Below, in pieces: positions 9,077-19,565 of a stretch of DNA of 64,000 nucleotides. Source of the DNA: Vibrio sp. (lineage in GTDB: Bacteria > Pseudomonadota > Gammaproteobacteria > Enterobacterales > Vibrionaceae); contig JAOICL010000002.1 of the NCBI GenBank assembly GCA_028131545.1, positions 81,213-145,212 of the forward strand. Reading direction: 5' to 3'. Within the stretch, counting starts at the first letter, position 1. The number at the start of each line of letters is the position of its first letter. The position numbers and the translations under genes were made by a program. The notes beneath the pieces are model-generated. The model ran no database searches and was not told the DNA's origin. It was given only the letters and a program-made list of their open reading frames with translations.

Positions 9077-10018
9077 ATGAGTATTTATAATAAGATTCTC
9101 GTTGTCGCTGATATAGAGCATGAAGAGCAAGTTGCCTTTGCCCGTGCTATTCAGCTTGCAAAAAAAAGTCGTTCAAGAAGTCATATTTCTTTCTTTTTAC
9201 CGATCTATGACTTCTCTTATGATATGACATCGATGCTTTCTTCCACTGAAAGGGATGCTATGCGTCAAGGCGTTATTGCGCAAAGAGAAGAATGGCTTAA
9301 AGAACTGGCTGAACCTTATCTTTCTGATGACTATGATATTGATATCAAAGTTGTTTGGCACCATAGAGATTACGAATCAATCATATCCGAAGTCTATGAA
9401 GGTAAACATGATATCGTCATTAAAGCAACTCGACAGCATGATTTGCTTGAAAACATTATCTTTACACCGACAGATTGGCATTTATTGCGTAAATGCCCAT
9501 GCCCTGTACTACTGGCTAAAAATGCAGATTGGTTAGAGAGCTCTAACATTATTGCTTCTGTCCATGTAGGTTCTGAATCGGAAACTCATCATGCTCTTAA
9601 TGATGTAATTATTGAGCAGATGCTTAATATCGCAGACCGATTTGATTCCTCCCCATATTTAGTGAACGCTTATCCGGCAACGCCAGCAAGCGTAACAATA
9701 GAATTGCCTGAATTTGATCCGGCAACCTATACAAACGCAGTGAGAGCGCATCATTTAACATCAATGAAAGCCTTACGACAAAAGCATCACTTGTCTGAAG
9801 AACAAACCGTTGTTGAGCAAGGTTTACCCGAAGAAGTTATACCTGAAAGTGTCAGTAAATTAGATGCTGCCTTGGTTGTTTTGGGGACTACAGGTAGAAC
9901 AGGCCTGTCTGCGGTGTTCATAGGAAATACTGCAGAGCAGATGATTGATAGTATTAACTGCGACGTATTAGCGATTAAACCACCAGGTTATGTCTGCCCT
10001 CTGGCTCCCAAGCATTAA
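9077..10018 (+). CDS. uspE: Universal stress protein E
   Basis: 313 residues with two tandem Usp domains (about 1-150 and 155-310). The second ends with the nucleotide-loop pattern GTTGRTGLSAVFIGNTAEQ (G-x2-G-x9-G). The double-domain length and position behind fnr match uspE of enteric bacteria and vibrios. The family protects against stress and affects motility and adhesion. The GGGTAAC segment before the ATG is a weak ribosome site. Confidence 0.95.
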   Translation: MSIYNKILVVADIEHEEQVAFARAIQLAKKSRSRSHISFFLPIYDFSYDMTSMLSSTERDAMRQGVIAQREEWLKELAEPYLSDDYDIDIKVVWHHRDYESIISEVYEGKHDIVIKATRQHDLLENIIFTPTDWHLLRKCPCPVLLAKNADWLESSNIIASVHVGSESETHHALNDVIIEQMLNIADRFDSSPYLVNAYPATPASVTIELPEFDPATYTNAVRAHHLTSMKALRQKHHLSEEQTVVEQGLPEEVIPESVSKLDAALVVLGTTGRTGLSAVFIGNTAEQMIDSINCDVLAIKPPGYVCPLAPKH

Positions 10019-10035
10019 AACTCAGAATAATATAC

Positions 10036-10060
10036 AGGCCACTGACATGTGGCCTTTTTT
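10036..10060 (+). terminator. Rho-independent terminator after uspE
   Basis: AGGCCAC (10036-10042) and GTGGCCT (10049-10055) pair over a 6-base loop and are followed by a run of T to 10060. Confidence 0.88.
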
Positions 10061-10131
10061 ATATCTTGATGTTCTATAATTAAATCCTGTATCATACGCC
10101 CCTAATTTTTTAAAGATATCGGTTGTTTACC

Positions 10132-11064
10132 ATGACAGAAACAAATAAAGAACTGACGAAAGCACAGCAATATAATTTCAACAAGCTGCAAAAGCGCATT
10201 CGACGTAATACAGGTCAGGCTATTGCTGACTTTAACATGATCGAAGATGGCGATCGCATCATGGTTTGTTTATCTGGTGGTAAAGACAGCTTTACAATGC
10301 TTGATATTCTCATGAGCTTACAAAAAAGTGCACCTGTAAACTTTGAGCTGATCGCAGTCAATTTAGATCAGAAGCAGCCTGGTTTCCCTGAACATATCTT
10401 ACCTGAATATTTAGATCAAATAGGTATTCAATATAAAATTGTTGAGGAAGATACCTACTCTATCGTTAAAGATAAAGTTCCTGAAGGTAAAACAACTTGC
10501 TCTCTGTGTTCACGTTTACGTCGTGGTATCTTATATAAAACAGCGAAACAGCTCGGTGCAACTAAAATTGCGCTTGGGCATCACCGAGATGACATTATAG
10601 AAACGTTATTTTTGAATATGTTTCATGGTGGTAAAATGAAAGGGATGCCACCTAAACTCGTATCAGATAATGGTGAGCACGTTGTGATTCGTCCACTCGC
10701 TTACTGCCGAGAGAAAGATATTATTAAGTTTTCTGAGATGAGACAATATCCAATCATCCCATGTAACTTATGTGGTTCCCAACCTAACCTTCAACGTCAA
10801 AATATTAAGCATATGTTGAACACTTGGGATAAACAATTCCCAGGCAGAATTGAAACAATGTTTACTGCGATGCAAAATGTGGTACCAAGTCACTTAGCAG
10901 ATTTTGATTTATTTGATTTCAAATCAATTAATAGTGATTCTGGAGTCATTAACGGCGGTGATATTGGTTTCGATAAAGAAGAACTACCGATAGTCGCTTC
11001 ACCACAAGAAGACAATGTTCACTCTTTCGACCCAAATTTATCGTTAGATATTAAAAACCTCTAA
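10132..11064 (+). CDS. ttcA: tRNA 2-thiocytidine(32) synthetase
   Basis: 310 residues. ATP-dependent enzyme that thiolates C32 of certain tRNAs. The PP-loop SGGKDS lies at about residues 51-56, and CxxC pairs CSLC and CNLC bind the [4Fe-4S] cluster. I chose the ATG at 10132 because the protein then begins [19 protein letters not shown], aligned with the known family N-terminus; a TTG nine bases upstream would add three residues. TtcA genes commonly follow the fnr-uspE region in this group. Confidence 0.96.
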   Translation: MTETNKELTKAQQYNFNKLQKRIRRNTGQAIADFNMIEDGDRIMVCLSGGKDSFTMLDILMSLQKSAPVNFELIAVNLDQKQPGFPEHILPEYLDQIGIQYKIVEEDTYSIVKDKVPEGKTTCSLCSRLRRGILYKTAKQLGATKIALGHHRDDIIETLFLNMFHGGKMKGMPPKLVSDNGEHVVIRPLAYCREKDIIKFSEMRQYPIIPCNLCGSQPNLQRQNIKHMLNTWDKQFPGRIETMFTAMQNVVPSHLADFDLFDFKSINSDSGVINGGDIGFDKEELPIVASPQEDNVHSFDPNLSLDIKNL

Positions 11065-11075
11065 CAATAAATAAT

Positions 11076-11110
11076 AAAAAAGCCAGATTCCATAAAGTCT
11101 GGCTTTTTTT
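11076..11110. terminator. Bidirectional terminator between ttcA and the DUF2987 gene
   Basis: AAAAAAGCCAGA (11076-11087) and TCTGGCTTTTTT (11098-11109) form a 12-bp stem with a 10-base loop. T-runs on both strands serve the convergent genes on either side. Confidence 0.92.
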
Positions 11111-11123
11111 ATTTAAGTAAGTT

Positions 11124-11780
11124 TTATTTTGCAGCAGGAAGGTAAGGCAGTACTCGAGACGTTTCCATTGGTAAAGTAATGGTGCCCAGTTCTCCAAGTT
11201 CCTCAGCAGTAAATTGAAATTTACCATTTTGTACGGTCACAAGTTTTCCATTAGAGAACACAATGTCTCCTGGCTGTTTCACAGGAAACTCTAGTGTTAA
11301 CCCTTCTACATCCGGTGTAAACCAGCTTGCAAACATTCCACCGAGTTCAACAAGAATTGAATGCATTTGTGGAAGTAAATTTTCAATCGTTTCGCGCTTT
11401 ACAGTACCTTGTAATGGTTCTTTGCTCATAACAACCATAGAAAAGTCACAACGTAACGCTTCTGGTGTTCTCACAAATACTAGGGGATTAGCTTGTTTCA
11501 AATTAGCATCTAAAGGTACAAGAAGTTCGTTATACTTACTTACTTTTAATTCTTCATAATGTTCTTCTTTTTCCATCCATGTTTTTTCTATACGACACAA
11601 CTCTTTATTCGCCGCATTAACAAAAAAGAATCCCACTTTTACATCATCATGCCCTTCGTTTCCATTCTGCTTCATATGTGTATGAAGTTTTGAATAAGTA
11701 AACATATATTCTTGAGCGCTTGAAGTAAAAGGCAAAAGTAATGCACTGCTTAGAATGAGCGAAGCTAATTTATTTTTCAT
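11124..11780 (-). CDS. DUF2987-type exported protein
   Basis: 218 residues with a cleavable-looking signal peptide (KKLASLILSSALLLPFTSSAQ type, about 1-22). The mature part resembles the Vibrio/Shewanella DUF2987 family: YSKLHTHMKQN near the start, VKVGFFFVNAANKELC, and ITLPMETSRVLPYLP at the C-terminus. Probably periplasmic, with no known biochemical function. Its start overlaps the end of the Bax-like gene by 11 bases, so the two are co-transcribed. Confidence 0.75.
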   Translation of the reverse strand: MKNKLASLILSSALLLPFTSSAQEYMFTYSKLHTHMKQNGNEGHDDVKVGFFFVNAANKELCRIEKTWMEKEEHYEELKVSKYNELLVPLDANLKQANPLVFVRTPEALRCDFSMVVMSKEPLQGTVKRETIENLLPQMHSILVELGGMFASWFTPDVEGLTLEFPVKQPGDIVFSNGKLVTVQNGKFQFTAEELGELGTITLPMETSRVLPYLPAAK

Positions 11781-12669
11781 TACTGTATATCGTCCAGTAT
11801 TTATTATTGTATCTGATCATTGATTGTAATTCTTGCACGTACTCTACTCCTCTTTCAGAGTAATGTAAAAGTCCCTCTGCAAGCTCCTTAGCCGCATCCG
11901 GTGAGTGTAAAGGTAATCCTTTACTTGCACGTTGACTGCGAATATTTCGTAATGAGCGATATGCTTTATTGCGATTAATATTCATAAAGTAACCATAAAT
12001 AGACTCTTGAGGTGTATCAAAAGCGGCAACTTCATGAACCATACCTTCTGTTCTTTGTTTTGGAATTAATCCACAGCCCTTGGTATAACACCATTGACCA
12101 AAGTAATTATTACCTTCTCGAACAAATCTGGATGTACCCCAAGCCGATTCATTAGCGGCTTGAGATAGGACTAATGCTTCAGGTATCACATCTACATGAG
12201 AAAGTAATAATTTAAACCAATCATTTGAAAGGTTGTTGTCATCAAATTTTACTTTATATTGAGTGGATATGAGTTTTAAGAGCTCTAATTCATGACGCGC
12301 TAACGTTTTGTTAGCATCCAAATTTCCCCAAAGACCAATAATAAATGTTCTTTCTTTTATTACTCTAGAATTCTCTAAAGCGACCCCGTCTTTAAGGTAT
12401 TCAAAGAATGCCCTTTTTTTTGTATTAACATCGGAGATATTATCAAAGCGTTTAAAGCTACTCACCTTATTCCCAGCGGTAGTTACTCTTATGCTATTGG
12501 ATAAATAGGGAAGAGAAAAATCCACCGTGTGTTTTTTCTCTTCATCTACACGCGTTAATACGCCTGAATTCGTACTCTCTTCCTTCTGTTCTTTTTGTGT
12601 TTGCTCGATCCTTGAGTCACTACAACCAACAACCATCGTTGCCAGTGCAAATAGGACTCTTTTACGCAT
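11770..12669 (-). CDS. Bax-like glucosaminidase lipoprotein
   Basis: About 299 residues from the ATG at 12669. The N-terminus MRKRVLFALATMVVGC is a lipoprotein signal with Cys16 as the lipid site. A C-terminal glucosaminidase domain (about 150-290) contains VLSQAANESAWGTSRF with the likely catalytic Glu, and NYFGQWCYTKGCGL; this is the Bax/FlgJ-like peptidoglycan hydrolase fold. I preferred the 12669 start over an upstream one because it gives a clean lipobox and overlaps the previous gene by only 8 bases. Probably acts on peptidoglycan in the periplasm. Confidence 0.82.
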   Translation of the reverse strand: MRKRVLFALATMVVGCSDSRIEQTQKEQKEESTNSGVLTRVDEEKKHTVDFSLPYLSNSIRVTTAGNKVSSFKRFDNISDVNTKKRAFFEYLKDGVALENSRVIKERTFIIGLWGNLDANKTLARHELELLKLISTQYKVKFDDNNLSNDWFKLLLSHVDVIPEALVLSQAANESAWGTSRFVREGNNYFGQWCYTKGCGLIPKQRTEGMVHEVAAFDTPQESIYGYFMNINRNKAYRSLRNIRSQRASKGLPLHSPDAAKELAEGLLHYSERGVEYVQELQSMIRYNNKYWTIYSNEK

Positions 12670-13492
12670 CAAATACCTCTGATTCATTTTTCTTAGATGG
12701 ACCTGAATCACCATCAGAATAAGTTAATACTTTCACTCGAACGCCAAACATTTCTCTGTATATTATGGCTTTAATATGAAGACTGAACGGCAAAGCGAAC
12801 ATAAAGCCAGCCCCATAGGTAAAGAAGCCAAGAGCAAATGAGAAGGCAATAACCATGTATAGAATAAAGATAGCAAAGAATTTTTTATTTACGGCTCTAA
12901 ATGATACCCACAACGCCTTCGTCAGGGGTAACTTTTTATCGGCAATCAACAAATAGTATTGATGTAACGTAATCGTAAAATAAAAGGAAATCAGAGAAGA
13001 CAATTGACCAAATATACCTTGTATAACCAAAGCAAGTAATGTCGCGCCAATGATGGCAACGGTAAATTGGAGCCCTTTAGTGATATCCAATAACTTTGTT
13101 TTGAGTCCAACACTATGTGATAGCGCCATCAAACTAACACCGGCAAAAAATGGTGCAGTGATCACCTCTAAACTAAAGTTAGCAATCATTAATGCATTAA
13201 CAAAATAAATGGCTTGCTCAGCATCACCTTGGTTTGCCTCTTCTTGTTGCATACTTAATAAAAAGTTATCAATGTATGCTGCATCAATTCCTTGCAGTTG
13301 CATAGCAATAATAACAATCGCAACTTGGAGAACAACGAGTAAAATATTGGCTGGTAAAAATGAAAGGAAATGCTTAAAGGTTAATCCCCAAGCTTCTTGC
13401 AGCACTTTCACGGGACTTAAAGTATATTGTCCATTCAACGCAGTATCGATGTTGCCACCAATACTCACTTCTCTTTCTGTTGGTTGTGTCAT
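12662..13492 (-). CDS. Multi-span inner-membrane protein of unknown function
   Basis: 276 residues from the ATG at 13492, which has an AGGGA-type site just upstream. After about 45 polar residues there are roughly five or six hydrophobic segments, including FLPANILLVVLQVAIVIIAM and FAIFILYMVIAFSFALGFF. The general look is that of YciC-type or DUF-class membrane proteins, but I do not recognise it. It is the first gene of a three-gene operon with the Bax-like and DUF2987 proteins, so an envelope role is likely. Confidence 0.7.
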   Translation of the reverse strand: MTQPTEREVSIGGNIDTALNGQYTLSPVKVLQEAWGLTFKHFLSFLPANILLVVLQVAIVIIAMQLQGIDAAYIDNFLLSMQQEEANQGDAEQAIYFVNALMIANFSLEVITAPFFAGVSLMALSHSVGLKTKLLDITKGLQFTVAIIGATLLALVIQGIFGQLSSLISFYFTITLHQYYLLIADKKLPLTKALWVSFRAVNKKFFAIFILYMVIAFSFALGFFTYGAGFMFALPFSLHIKAIIYREMFGVRVKVLTYSDGDSGPSKKNESEVFDA

Positions 13493-13776
13493 TTTTTTCC
13501 CTAAAGACTCTCTTAGATTTCTAACGATTATATAACGAAATGACAAGTAGGGACATATAGCTATAAAAAATCAGTCATAACCCTCTTCTGAATCACTGAG
13601 CAAAGCTAAGCTGTTACTTGACGATGCTGAAAGATTGACCATAATTAGTTAAGTTTCAATAAAATATGACTATTTATAATCATATAAGCCTTCTTTTTTT
13701 ATTCATTTACTATTACTATCTCGCGATGATTTTTTATAGTATGTGCCATTAAATTGGCCTGGGGGAGATAACAGTC

Positions 13777-14895
13777 TTGAACACAAACATTGATGAGAAT
13801 AAACCCGTTATTCAACTTAAAGGGATTAGCAAAAGTTTTGATCAAAAAGTCATAATAGAAGACTTTGATTTGGATATTCAACATGGTGAATTTCTTACCA
13901 TTCTAGGGCCATCTGGCTGTGGTAAAACAACCGTATTAAGAATGATCGCTGGGTTTGAATCCGTCGATAAAGGCTCAATTACATTAGCTGAACAAGATGT
14001 CACGGATCTTCCACCGGAAGAACGTCATGTCAATACCGTCTTTCAAAGCTACGCTCTTTTCCCACACATGACGGTGTATGAAAATGTTGCTTTTGGCCTC
14101 AAAATGCAACACATCCCTCAAAGCGAAATAGAACCAAGAGTCAATGAAGCTCTAGAAATGGTTCAGCTTCAACATATGGCACATCGTAAGCCTCATCAAT
14201 TATCAGGTGGTCAACAGCAAAGAATAGCGATCGCACGGGCTGTTGTGAATAAACCTAAAGTGTTATTACTGGATGAATCTCTATCAGCACTTGATTACAA
14301 GTTGCGTAAACAAATGCAAACCGAATTGAAACAGTTGCAAAGACAACTGGGGATTACTTTTATTTTTGTCACTCACGATCAAGAAGAAGCCCTATCGATG
14401 TCCGATAGAATTATCGTTCTTAAAGACGGTAAAATTGAACAAGATGGTTCCCCTAAAGAAATATATGAAGAACCTAAGAATTTATTTGTTGCTAAGTTCA
14501 TTGGGGAAATTAACGTATTTGATGCAACCATTGTTGAACAAACATCTAAAGAAACCGTCATTGCAGAAATAGAAGGCATTAAAGCGACCATTCATTACAG
14601 CAACGTAAATTGTAAACAAGGTGATCAAATACAAGTATTACTTCGCCCTGAAGATATCAAACTTGAAGAAATCAATGAGAATGAGCAAAAAGGCATTACG
14701 GGTCACGTCATTGATAGAACTTATAAAGGGATGACTTTAGATTCCATCGTTGAATTGGATTCAGGACTAAAAGTGATGGTCAGTGAGTTCTTTAATGAAG
14801 ACGACCCAGATGTTGATCATTCTTTAGGTCAAAAAGTTGCGGTAACCTGGATTGAGAGTTGGGAGGTGGTACTTGATGACGTCCAGTCGGTTTAA
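13777..14895 (+). CDS. potA: Spermidine/putrescine ABC transporter ATP-binding protein
   Basis: 372 residues. ABC ATPase with Walker [10 protein letters not shown], signature LSGGQQQR, Walker B VLLLDES and switch His in FVTHDQEE, followed by a C-terminal TOBE domain. It energises polyamine import with PotB, PotC and PotD. The start is a TTG preceded by GGGGGAG; the first residues match the length of other PotA proteins and no in-frame ATG lies nearby. A Ser replaces the Ala of the usual LLLDEPLSALD (DESLSALD). The 284-base gap before it shows a TATAAT at 13675-13680 inside a TATGA/TCATA inverted repeat, a possible promoter. Confidence 0.95.
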   Translation: MNTNIDENKPVIQLKGISKSFDQKVIIEDFDLDIQHGEFLTILGPSGCGKTTVLRMIAGFESVDKGSITLAEQDVTDLPPEERHVNTVFQSYALFPHMTVYENVAFGLKMQHIPQSEIEPRVNEALEMVQLQHMAHRKPHQLSGGQQQRIAIARAVVNKPKVLLLDESLSALDYKLRKQMQTELKQLQRQLGITFIFVTHDQEEALSMSDRIIVLKDGKIEQDGSPKEIYEEPKNLFVAKFIGEINVFDATIVEQTSKETVIAEIEGIKATIHYSNVNCKQGDQIQVLLRPEDIKLEEINENEQKGITGHVIDRTYKGMTLDSIVELDSGLKVMVSEFFNEDDPDVDHSLGQKVAVTWIESWEVVLDDVQSV

Positions 14896-15739
14896 TTTAA
14901 AAAACGCCATCATTGCTTTAATCGTCATTTGGCTTGGATTATTTGTCCTAATACCCAATGCTATGATTATAGCGACCAGCTTTTTGACAAGAGATGAAGC
15001 CAACTTAATTGAGCTTACCTTTACGTTAGATAATTACACGCGATTGTTTGACCCACTGTATGCCAAGGTACTTGGCCATTCATTTTATATGGCAACGATT
15101 GCGACTCTAATTTGTCTTGTTATTGGGTACCCATTCGCTTACATCGTGACAAAAATGCCAGAAAAGATGCGTCCAATTATGCTTTTTTTGGTCATCATTC
15201 CTTTCTGGACTAACTCACTAATTCGTACATACGGTCTTAAGATTGTTCTCGGTACTCAAGGTGTTTTTAATAAAACATTAATCTATCTCGACATCATTGA
15301 TCGCCCAATTCGAATTATGTATACCGAATCTGCGGTGATGATTGGATTGGTCTATATCCTTCTCCCTTTTATGATTTTACCTTTGTATTCAGCGATTGAA
15401 AAATTGGATCATACGTATATAGAAGCCGCAAAAGACTTAGGGGCAAGTAAACTCCAAACCTTCACAAAGGTAATTTTACCCTTAACTATGCCCGGCATAA
15501 TTGGTGGTTGCTTGTTAGTACTATTACCTGCATTAGGCATGTTTTATATCTCCGATTTATTAGGCGGTGCTAAAAACCTATTGATTGGTAATGTAATCAA
15601 AAGCCAAGTATTAAACGCGCGAGATTGGCCATTTGGTTCCGCAACCAGTATTGCTCTGACCTTTGCAATGGCAATCCTACTTTATGCTTATTACAAAGCT
15701 GGTAAGTTAATGAATAAGAAAGTGGATCTAGAATCATGA
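14876..15739 (+). CDS. potB: Spermidine/putrescine ABC transporter permease PotB
   Basis: 287 residues with six membrane helices and the permease EAA loop ([26 protein letters not shown]). It forms the membrane channel together with PotC. I chose the ATG at 14876, which has a GGGAGGTGG ribosome site six to seven bases upstream and overlaps potA by 20 bases; longer readings would hide that site inside the gene. Confidence 0.95.
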   Translation: MTSSRFNLKNAIIALIVIWLGLFVLIPNAMIIATSFLTRDEANLIELTFTLDNYTRLFDPLYAKVLGHSFYMATIATLICLVIGYPFAYIVTKMPEKMRPIMLFLVIIPFWTNSLIRTYGLKIVLGTQGVFNKTLIYLDIIDRPIRIMYTESAVMIGLVYILLPFMILPLYSAIEKLDHTYIEAAKDLGASKLQTFTKVILPLTMPGIIGGCLLVLLPALGMFYISDLLGGAKNLLIGNVIKSQVLNARDWPFGSATSIALTFAMAILLYAYYKAGKLMNKKVDLES

Positions 15740-16500
15740 AGAAATTTGTGAATACGAGCTTCATGAGCTTAGTGTATTTATTCCTATACTTACCCATTTT
15801 TGTTCTTATTGTAAACTCATTCAATAACAATAAATTTGGGTTTAAATGGGGAGGATTTACTACAAAGTGGTATGAATCCCTAATGAATAACGACAGTTTA
15901 ATACAAGCTGCTTGGCACTCGATTAATATTGCTTTGTTTTCCGCCACAGCGGCGACCATTATTGGTAGCTTAACGGCAGTAGCGTTATTTCGTTATCAAT
16001 TCAAAGGTAAAAAGGCGGTGAATGGACTGCTTTTTATTGTCATGATGTCACCAGATATTGTGATGGCGATTTCATTCTTAGCCCTATTTCTCGTGATCGG
16101 TATTCAACTTGGTTTTATCACATTGTTAATAGCACACATTACTTTTTGTCTACCCTTCGTCGTCGTGACTGTGTATAGCCGATTAAACGGTTTTGATGTA
16201 AAAATGTTAGAAGCGGCAAAGGATCTAGGTGCTAGTGAATGGGTTATTCTTAAACAAATCATTTTACCTTTGGCAAAGCCCGCTGTTGCCAGCGGCTGGT
16301 TACTCAGTTTTACACTATCCTTAGATGACGTCATTATCAGTTCATTTGTGACAGGGCCAACTTATGAAATTTTACCTTTAAAGATTTATTCAATGGTAAA
16401 AGTTGGCGTCTCGCCAGAGGTGAATGCTTTAGCAACAATCATGTTGATTATATCTCTAATGTTAGTCGTAACGTCTCAGCTCATAGCCAAAGAAAAGTAG
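15736..16500 (+). CDS. potC: Spermidine/putrescine ABC transporter permease PotC
   Basis: 254 residues, six membrane helices and the EAA motif ([20 protein letters not shown]). Second permease subunit of the polyamine importer. Its ATG overlaps the potB stop by four bases, so translation is coupled. Confidence 0.95.
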   Translation: MKKFVNTSFMSLVYLFLYLPIFVLIVNSFNNNKFGFKWGGFTTKWYESLMNNDSLIQAAWHSINIALFSATAATIIGSLTAVALFRYQFKGKKAVNGLLFIVMMSPDIVMAISFLALFLVIGIQLGFITLLIAHITFCLPFVVVTVYSRLNGFDVKMLEAAKDLGASEWVILKQIILPLAKPAVASGWLLSFTLSLDDVIISSFVTGPTYEILPLKIYSMVKVGVSPEVNALATIMLIISLMLVVTSQLIAKEK

Positions 16501-16601
16501 TGATTATCAATACATAGGATGGCTTGACTGTATTGCCATCTCGTTTTTAAATCCCGTCAGGACGGTGGACACCCTACTCTTATATAGGTTGAAAATATTT
16601 T

Positions 16602-17636
16602 ATGAAAAAGTTAACAACTCTTAGTGCATTAATTACAGCATCTTTACTCTCTTCTGGAGCGATGGCTGCAGATGAAGAACTGTACTTTTATAATTGGTCT
16701 GAATATATTCCGAATGAAATATTAAAAGATTTCACTAAAGAGACTGGCATTAAAGTCATTTACTCTACGTATGAGTCAAATGAAAGTATGTACGCAAAAT
16801 TGAAAACACAAGGTAAAGGCTACGATCTAGTCGTACCATCGACTTACTTTGTGTCTAAAATGCGTAAAGAAAACATGCTGCAACCTATTGATAAAAAACA
16901 GTTGTCGAACTTTAAACATTTAGATTCAAATTACTTAGATAAGCCATTTGACCCAGGTAATACTTACTCTATACCTTACATTTGGGGTGCTACGGGCATT
17001 GGTTACAATGCAGAAATGGTGGATGGTAAACAATTTACACAATGGGCTGATTTATGGTCAGCAGATTGGGAAGGCCAATTAATGGTTATGGATGACCCTA
17101 GAGAGCTATTCCATATCGCATTAACAAAGTTAGGTTACTCTCCTAATACCACCAACCCTGATGAAATTAAAGCCGCGTATAATGAACTTAAAAAACTCAT
17201 GCCCAATGTTTTAGTCTTTAATTCTGATAACCCAGCAACACCTTATCTCGCCGGTGAAACGCCAGTGGGTATGATCTGGAATGGTTCAGCATACGCTGCT
17301 CGCCAAGAAGGTGCTCAAATCAATGTGGCTTGGCCAGATAAAGGTACTGTATTCTGGATGGATAGCATCTCTATTCCATCTGGTGCAAAAAACGTAGATG
17401 CCGCACATAAAATGATTGATTATCTACTTCGCCCTGAAAATGCAGCCAAAATTGCTGTCGAAATTGGCTACCCAACCCCTGTTAAGGGAGCTTACCCTCT
17501 ATTACCAAAAGAGTTTGCTGAAGATGAAATGATCTTCCCGCCTCAAAAAGTGATGGACTCAGGTACTTGGCAGGATGAAGTCGGTGAGGCATCAGTCTTA
17601 TATGAAGAGTACTTCCAAAAATTGAAAGTAAATTAA
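16602..17636 (+). CDS. potD: Spermidine/putrescine periplasmic binding protein
   Basis: 344 residues. Signal peptide at about 1-22 (LITASLLSSGAMA), then a mature protein starting DEELYFYNWSEYIP. The family motifs YNWSEYI, GKGYDLVVPSTY and GMIWNGSAY line the polyamine site. It delivers polyamine to PotBC. Vibrio cholerae carries two adjacent potD genes; here only one is present. A 101-base gap with a short CCGTC-ag-GACGG hairpin (16554-16565) separates it from potC. Confidence 0.95.
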   Translation: MKKLTTLSALITASLLSSGAMAADEELYFYNWSEYIPNEILKDFTKETGIKVIYSTYESNESMYAKLKTQGKGYDLVVPSTYFVSKMRKENMLQPIDKKQLSNFKHLDSNYLDKPFDPGNTYSIPYIWGATGIGYNAEMVDGKQFTQWADLWSADWEGQLMVMDDPRELFHIALTKLGYSPNTTNPDEIKAAYNELKKLMPNVLVFNSDNPATPYLAGETPVGMIWNGSAYAARQEGAQINVAWPDKGTVFWMDSISIPSGAKNVDAAHKMIDYLLRPENAAKIAVEIGYPTPVKGAYPLLPKEFAEDEMIFPPQKVMDSGTWQDEVGEASVLYEEYFQKLKVN

Positions 17637-17652
17637 AGCGTATCGAATCTAT

Positions 17653-17679
17653 AAAGGGAGTGACACTGTCACTCCCTTT
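17653..17679. terminator. Terminator hairpin after potD
   Basis: AAAGGGAGTGACA (17653-17665) and TGTCACTCCCTTT (17667-17679) are perfectly complementary around a single central base. A short T-rich stretch follows. It lies between the convergent potD and cobB. Confidence 0.8.
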
Positions 17680-17716
17680 CACTTTTACGACCACTCAAAT
17701 GACATGACTATCTGAA

Positions 17717-18451
17717 CTAAATAGCTGATGCCGTCCTTTGTAAATACAATAATTCTTCAACTAATGTAGAAACTTCAACACTGGCTGGACCATACCGCTT
17801 TTCATCAAATTCACTTTCTATCGCACTAGGCTCTAAATTTATCTCCATCGTATGCGCTCCACTGGCTTTAGCATTATGGATAAAACCCGCTGCAGGATAA
17901 ACGACTCCAGAAGTCCCTATCGATAAAAATAAATCACATTCTTCTAGCAAGGAATTGATCTCGCCTACTTTGATCGGCATTTCACCAAACCAAACTACGT
18001 GTGGTCTAAGTTGTGCAGGAATTTGGCAGCAATGACACAAATCATCAATGAGTATATCTTCATGTTGAGAAAAGACTTGGTTAGATTGTGGGCATCGAGC
18101 TTTCAATAACTCACCATGCATGTGTATAACACGGCGACTGCCTGCCCGTTCATGTAAATTATCAATATTTTGAGTCACTATGGTTACTTGGCCATCAAGA
18201 AATCTTTCCAATTTACTCAAAGCAAGATGAGCAGCATTTGGCGCAATGTGAGAAGCCAATAAAGCTTGTCGCCTTTCATTATAAAACTGCTGAACTAATT
18301 TAGGGTTTCTTTCATAACCTTCAGGTGTTGCGACATCTTCAATACGATGAGACTCCCATAAGCCATCACTCGCTCTAAACGTACTAATACCTGATTCTGC
18401 TGAAATACCAGCGCCGGTAAGAATTACAATATTTTGATATGTTTTAGTCAT
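17717..18451 (-). CDS. cobB: Sir2-family NAD-dependent protein deacylase
   Basis: 244 residues. NAD-binding [23 protein letters not shown] and the catalytic His in HMHGEL are class III sirtuin (CobB) motifs, with the tyrosine/arginine pair YNERR of the desuccinylase class. Four cysteines bind zinc, but only one lies in the first position (ARCPQ) before CHCC. The ATG at 18451 gives a start like E. coli CobB short form; an upstream ATG at 18517 would add 22 basic and Cys-rich residues and is a possible long form. Confidence 0.95.
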   Translation of the reverse strand: MTKTYQNIVILTGAGISAESGISTFRASDGLWESHRIEDVATPEGYERNPKLVQQFYNERRQALLASHIAPNAAHLALSKLERFLDGQVTIVTQNIDNLHERAGSRRVIHMHGELLKARCPQSNQVFSQHEDILIDDLCHCCQIPAQLRPHVVWFGEMPIKVGEINSLLEECDLFLSIGTSGVVYPAAGFIHNAKASGAHTMEINLEPSAIESEFDEKRYGPASVEVSTLVEELLYLQRTASAI

Positions 18452-18615
18452 CCTGACCACTTTCCTTTTCCTAACTGCAGACATTCTACAAGAACAAGAC
18501 TCTTCATCAACACTCATCCTCTTTTTATGTTACCTAGATTGAATCTTTGAGTCGTATTTCCTGTTTTTACTGATACATTAATAGACATTCAATTAAGATG
18601 TTAGAGAGTTATATT

Positions 18616-19191
18616 ATGATCGATATTAAATGGATGATTCTTGCCGGAGGTAAAGGATCTCGTTTAAATAACCAAGATAAAGGTTTAGTTATAGTGCATA
18701 ATAAAACAATAGTTGAACATATTATCCATCAATTGAATGTTCCCAAGCACCAGCTTTTAATCAATGCCAATCGAAATCACTCAATCTATGCTCAATATGC
18801 GACCGTAACCCCCGATCTATCGAATGATTACCTAGGTCCATTAGCAGGTATTCAATCTGGAATGTCTACGTGCGATACCGAATGGTTAGGAGTGTTACCC
18901 TGTGACGGGCCAAACTTACCGAAAGAATTTACCACGAAGATGCTCAATAACGTCAGTGCATCGAAAATACATATCGCCTTTGATGGTGAACATACACAAC
19001 CAACTTACGCGGTGTACCACACCAGCTTACTCCCTGAGCTTAACGCCTTCTTAAAAGCTGGGCATCGTCGATTACAACAATTTCAAAACAGTCACTCTCC
19101 TCACTTGATCGACTTTTCTCAAGACAAGAATGACTTTAAAAATATCAATACTCTGCAGGATTTAATTGACTATCAACAGCTCTCTTTATAA
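18616..19191 (+). CDS. mobA: Molybdenum cofactor guanylyltransferase
   Basis: 191 residues from the ATG at 18616; an ATG-like codon 18 bases upstream is also in frame. The nucleotide-binding start ILAGGKGSRLNNQDKGL and the metal-site PCDGPNLP match MobA, which adds GMP to molybdopterin to make the bis-MGD cofactor of anaerobic reductases. It stands alone between cobB (divergent) and the DUF2960 gene, without a mobB partner in sight. Confidence 0.93.
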   Translation: MIDIKWMILAGGKGSRLNNQDKGLVIVHNKTIVEHIIHQLNVPKHQLLINANRNHSIYAQYATVTPDLSNDYLGPLAGIQSGMSTCDTEWLGVLPCDGPNLPKEFTTKMLNNVSASKIHIAFDGEHTQPTYAVYHTSLLPELNAFLKAGHRRLQQFQNSHSPHLIDFSQDKNDFKNINTLQDLIDYQQLSL

Positions 19192-19228
19192 CCTTGTCAT
19201 ATTATTCCAATAACACCATGGTTATTTA

Positions 19229-19501
19229 ATGTCCCGCACGATTATTTACACGTATAAAGAAGAAGAAAAAACGCTGACTTTTTCTTATCAAAAACACCAC
19301 TCCATACATGAAGCCGTTGCTGAAGCTGAAGGTATAGATCTAACGAGTTATCTAAAAATGGAGCAACAAATAGAAGCCATTTCAGATACTAAAGCCGTGA
19401 GAAACTATCGAGATAACCACTTTAGAAAATTAGGCTTTGGTAAAATTACTTTAAAACCTAAAGAAAACTTTGGTGTAGGTAAAAAACCTAAAACTAAATA
19501 G
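19229..19501 (+). CDS. DUF2960-type small protein
   Basis: 90 residues, basic and soluble. The pattern starting SRTIIYTYKEEEKTLTFSY, with AVAEAEGIDLTSYLKMEQQ and a Lys-rich tail, looks like the Vibrio/Shewanella DUF2960 family. The function is unknown. It follows mobA by 37 bases and ends just before a strong terminator. Confidence 0.7.
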   Translation: MSRTIIYTYKEEEKTLTFSYQKHHSIHEAVAEAEGIDLTSYLKMEQQIEAISDTKAVRNYRDNHFRKLGFGKITLKPKENFGVGKKPKTK

Positions 19502-19515
19502 TATTGAAAGCACAA

Positions 19516-19550
19516 AAAAGCGCAGCTAGATTAGACTGCGCTTTTATTTT
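19516..19550. terminator. Bidirectional terminator between DUF2960 gene and nagK
   Basis: AAAAGCGCAG (19516-19525) and CTGCGCTTTT (19536-19545) form a 10-bp stem with a 10-base loop, followed by ATTTTTT on the plus strand and preceded by an A-run that serves the minus strand. Confidence 0.92.
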
Positions 19551-19565
19551 TTAGAGGGTAAAGCG

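Noticed and set aside
16501..16601. Second binding-protein gene or regulatory RNA between potC and potD
   Set aside because: The gap is only 101 bases and holds a five-pair hairpin. There is no frame and no riboswitch-like structure that I can recognise.
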